A DNA stretch of 64,000 nucleotides from JAPKZH01 sp964537875. Its GTDB lineage: Bacteria; Acidobacteriota; Aminicenantia; Aminicenantales; UBA4085. Position 1 is the stretch's first letter; each line of letters begins with the position of its first letter. The stretch covers positions 1 to 64,000 of the forward strand of contig CAZIDN010000013.1 of NCBI GenBank assembly GCA_964537875.1, given 5' to 3'. Below the pieces are notes generated by a model that worked only from the letters and a program-made list of their open reading frames with translations, did not search any database and was not told the DNA's origin. A program made the translations under genes and the position numbers. Below, one piece after another: positions 61,850 through 64,000 of the stretch.

Positions 61850-62211
61850 GTGAGTTGATTGTTGAATTATGCGCTGTACCGGTCATCGTAGCCGGGGAAG
61901 CTTGGTACCGTCGCAAGGGGTTCACGCTAGATCCGGCAAATAGAGAAGAGTACTTTGCCTTGCTCGATCGCGTTCTCGATCTAACAATGATGTCTAGCGA
62001 TGAGATCGCACTGGCACGGCGATACGCCTACCATTTTATCTTTCGGCGCATGATCCCATTTCCGTCCCTGCGATACTCGCCTGGTGTGCAGATCGTTCGC
62101 AGTCTCGACGATCTCCTGCCAGGAAAATATTTTAACATTGATACGGTATGCGAGGCAATCCTTACGGGAAAGCCTTTCTTATCGCCAACAGGGTCTGTAA
62201 GAGGTTCGTGA
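61846..62211 (+). pseudogene. C-terminal fragment of a capsule-type glycosyltransferase
   Basis: This is a 121-residue frame starting SELIVELCAVPVIVAGEAWY and RRKGFTLDPANREEYFALL, then ARRYAYHFIFRRMIPFPSL. It has the look of the C-terminal third of capsule polysaccharide (CDP-glycerol-like) transferases, where it follows a Thr/Ser-Glu-Leu motif. The N-terminal two thirds are absent, so a deletion probably fused it to the FkbM gene end. It might still be translated because start and stop overlap its neighbours (ATGA, TGATG). Confidence 0.55.
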
Positions 62212-63095
62212 TGTCAGAATGGCCCAGGATATCAATTGTTACTCCTTCATATAATCAGGGACAGTTTCTGGAAGAAACGATTTGCAGCGTGTTGGATCAG
62301 GGCTACCAAAATCTGGAGTACATTGTTATCGATGGGGGGAGCACCGATAATAGTGTGGATATTATTAAAAGGTATGCAGGACGGTTGGCTTACTGGGTTT
62401 CGGAAAGGGATCGAGGACAGTCGCATGCTTTGAACAAGGGATTTAGTAGAGCAACAGGCGACATCTTGGCCTGGATCAACTCTGATGATCTTTTCATTCC
62501 AGGATCTTTGCAAACGGTTGCACGAGCCTGGCAGCAAAACAAAGGCCGTGTGATCGCGGGAGATGTGATCTGGTTTTATGATGATTCGAGGAAGGAAACG
62601 ATCTGGGTCTCTAAAGGTTTGACTTTTGAGAACCTGATAAAGTATTGGACTGGAGATTGCGTCTATCAGCAGCCGGGCACCTTCTTTCCTCTACGCCTTT
62701 ATAAAGAGGTCGGTGGTATTGACGAGTCGTTGATCTATGCGATGGATTACGATCTCTTCTGTCGGCTTTTCAGACAGACTAGCGCTGTCTATGTCAACGA
62801 ACCCTTGGCGCGATTTCGATATCACGCTCATTCCAAGACGGCAACCGAGCCTGAGATCATTTTTCTGGAGCGGCACAGCGTCTCTCAGCGTTATTGGGAC
62901 ATTGTTGCCCCCGATGAGAAGCGAGATGCTAATCGCTACATGGCACGATATCTGTCCTGGCAGTCTATGCATATACTCAAGAGTGGCAATCTTCTTCATT
63001 CGATAAGGCTATATCGCGCCGCACTTGGCTTTGATCTTGGTTCCGCCCTGGCTGAACCAGGATTGGCGTTGATCTCCCGACGCAGAAACCGATAA
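62211..63095 (+). CDS. Glycosyltransferase family 2
   Basis: This 294-residue GT-A enzyme has ISIVTPSYNQGQFLEETICS, the nucleotide site IVIDGGSTDNSVDII, DILAWINSDDLF as the DxD-like metal site and a base-region YAMDYDLFCRLF. ATG 62211 is chosen because it starts the conserved fold and overlaps the previous stop (TGATG); an upstream ATG would add 21 residues. It probably extends the exported glycan. Confidence 0.82.
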   Translation: MSEWPRISIVTPSYNQGQFLEETICSVLDQGYQNLEYIVIDGGSTDNSVDIIKRYAGRLAYWVSERDRGQSHALNKGFSRATGDILAWINSDDLFIPGSLQTVARAWQQNKGRVIAGDVIWFYDDSRKETIWVSKGLTFENLIKYWTGDCVYQQPGTFFPLRLYKEVGGIDESLIYAMDYDLFCRLFRQTSAVYVNEPLARFRYHAHSKTATEPEIIFLERHSVSQRYWDIVAPDEKRDANRYMARYLSWQSMHILKSGNLLHSIRLYRAALGFDLGSALAEPGLALISRRRNR

Positions 63096-63259
63096 GGTTT
63101 ATTGCCGAAGTCTGATCATATTGGTCTTAGTACTATTGGCGACGTGATCAACGTCAACTATAATTCCCGTCTTCTCTTTCTGTCCGGCCTTAGATTCCTA
63201 AATGTCTTCATTAAGGTTACCTTGACGCACCATATTCAAAAGAAAAGATCAGTTGACAG

Positions 63260-64000
63260 ATGAGAGAACAGGCGGCTTGGAGGCGCATTAACTGGCCGGT
63301 CCAGGCTCCGGTTCTGCTGGCCTTGTTGGGGGCTGTATATGTGTGTGTTTCGCTCGCAACGGGACAGATGTTCCCTTCGTTATTTGGGGTTCTCCTCGTC
63401 ATGGGTCTTTGGCTTGTCACGCGTGAGCCTTACAATGTTATGCTGCTATGGGTTCTGATATCTCCTGCATTCGACTGGTGGGGAGGGATTGAACTTGGAT
63501 CACTGCCGAACATCACTCCCCATCGCCTCTTGCTTGGCGCGACTATTGTCTCACTGCTTCTGAGACGCAGCACCTCGGACAGCCAGGTTCTAAAAAAGCA
63601 GCGAAACCCGGAAGTGGTTCTTTTGGGGCTTTACTTGGCGTACAGCGCGATGGTGATTTTCATGCGTGTAGACAGTTTTGAAGAGGTATTCGTTTGGTTT
63701 CAAACCTTTCTCTTGCCCGCGCTGGCGTTTCTTATACCCTTCGGATTAATAACAAATGAGCAACAAGTGCTGCGATTATTTCGCTGGATGCCTCTCATCG
63801 TTGTGTATTTGTTTTTGCCGGCCCTCTATGAGCAAATCACACAAACATCTATATTCCCAGGCGGATGGTTGTGGGGAGTGGGCATGGGGTATACCGGCTT
63901 CCGCTCGTCATCATTATCCGGTCAGGCTAGCACTCTGTCCAACATGGGTCTTTTGCTGATTCCGTTTATGATCTATCGATTCTCTGAAAACAGGCGAAGA
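63260..64000 (+). CDS. O-antigen polymerase/ligase-like membrane protein, cut by the window edge
   Basis: The frame is open from ATG 63260 to the last base (247 codons, no stop), with about six hydrophobic segments such as APVLLALLGAVYVCVSLA and TFLLPALAFLIPFGLI. A loop PGGWLWGVGMGYTGF is followed by SSSLSGQASTLSNMGLL. It resembles the N-terminal half of Wzy/WaaL-like or exopolysaccharide polymerase proteins. It is the fourth such protein in the window and belongs to the ABC-transporter cluster. Confidence 0.65.
   Translation, partial: MREQAAWRRINWPVQAPVLLALLGAVYVCVSLATGQMFPSLFGVLLVMGLWLVTREPYNVMLLWVLISPAFDWWGGIELGSLPNITPHRLLLGATIVSLLLRRSTSDSQVLKKQRNPEVVLLGLYLAYSAMVIFMRVDSFEEVFVWFQTFLLPALAFLIPFGLITNEQQVLRLFRWMPLIVVYLFLPALYEQITQTSIFPGGWLWGVGMGYTGFRSSSLSGQASTLSNMGLLLIPFMIYRFSENRRR

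Noticed and set aside
1..64000. tRNA, rRNA, riboswitch or prophage genes
   Set aside because: No cloverleaf, rRNA-like segment, riboswitch core or phage structural motif was recognised by reading; a covariance-model scan would be decisive.

Overview
The window reads as one stretch of a Gram-negative bacterial chromosome, probably a metagenome-assembled scaffold. It encodes lipopolysaccharide (LPS) machinery: LptD, a heptosyltransferase, a heptose-7-phosphate kinase, a WaaP/Kdo-type kinase and O-antigen ligase-like proteins. A run of exactly 100 N at 44534-44633 is flanked by a 55-bp exact duplication, as expected of joined contig ends. The tricorn-like protease and the high-GC housekeeping style would fit Acidobacteriota or Candidatus Aminicenantes, but that is a low-confidence inference. 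No rRNA, tRNA or CRISPR array was seen.

Layout. (1) 187-4274, minus strand: an LPS-core style operon with a GT4 glycosyltransferase, a Kdo/WaaP kinase, a glycoside-hydrolase-like protein and a methyltransferase. (2) 4477-7755: a secreted tricorn-like S41 protease. (3) 7937-9103: a solitary AAA ATPase with two tandem palindromes at its 5' end. (4) 9366-14476: a Trm112-like protein, a GT9 heptosyltransferase, then an O-antigen ligase / PHP phosphoesterase / heptose kinase operon with ATGA overlaps. (5) 14620-21203: a Wzz-like protein convergent with a five-gene minus-strand operon of envelope proteins, one built from near-identical 387-bp repeats. (6) 21397-22161: insertion-sequence debris. (7) 22580-37606: a lower-GC Wzx/Wzy-type glycan cluster with flippase, polymerase, several glycosyltransferases and the PglC-PglD-PglE-PglF set for a UDP-bacillosamine-type sugar; a decayed ketoacyl-ACP synthase III lies inside it and a decayed sugar-phosphate transferase follows it. 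(8) 37933-43796: another polymerase/ligase-like membrane protein, purF and two GDP-sugar-type dehydratase/reductase genes. (9) 43804-50191: a broken epimerase and the dTDP-sugar genes rfbB, rfbC and rfbA, with an accessory block between rfbB and rfbC: an ATPase/TOPRIM pair resembling anti-phage modules, a GH97 fragment and a MazEF-like toxin-antitoxin. (10) 50367-57342: a DUF2283 protein, lptD, and a scarred zone with two further AAA/DUF4143 ATPases, a truncated third, and duplicated fragments including a piece of lptD. (11) 57955-64000: decayed GDP-fucose genes (gmd, fcl) leading into a second, ABC-transporter-dependent glycan cluster (wzm, wzt, FkbM methyltransferase, GT2, a polymerase running off the edge).

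Taken together, this is a surface-glycan super-locus with two export routes (Wzx/Wzy and Wzm/Wzt) and LPS core and assembly functions. It is heavily remodelled: at least seven gene remnants belong to glycan or lipid pathways. The most notable accessory features are the ATPase/TOPRIM pair, and the solitary AAA/DUF4143-type ATPase genes, each with its own unrelated palindrome in the promoter.
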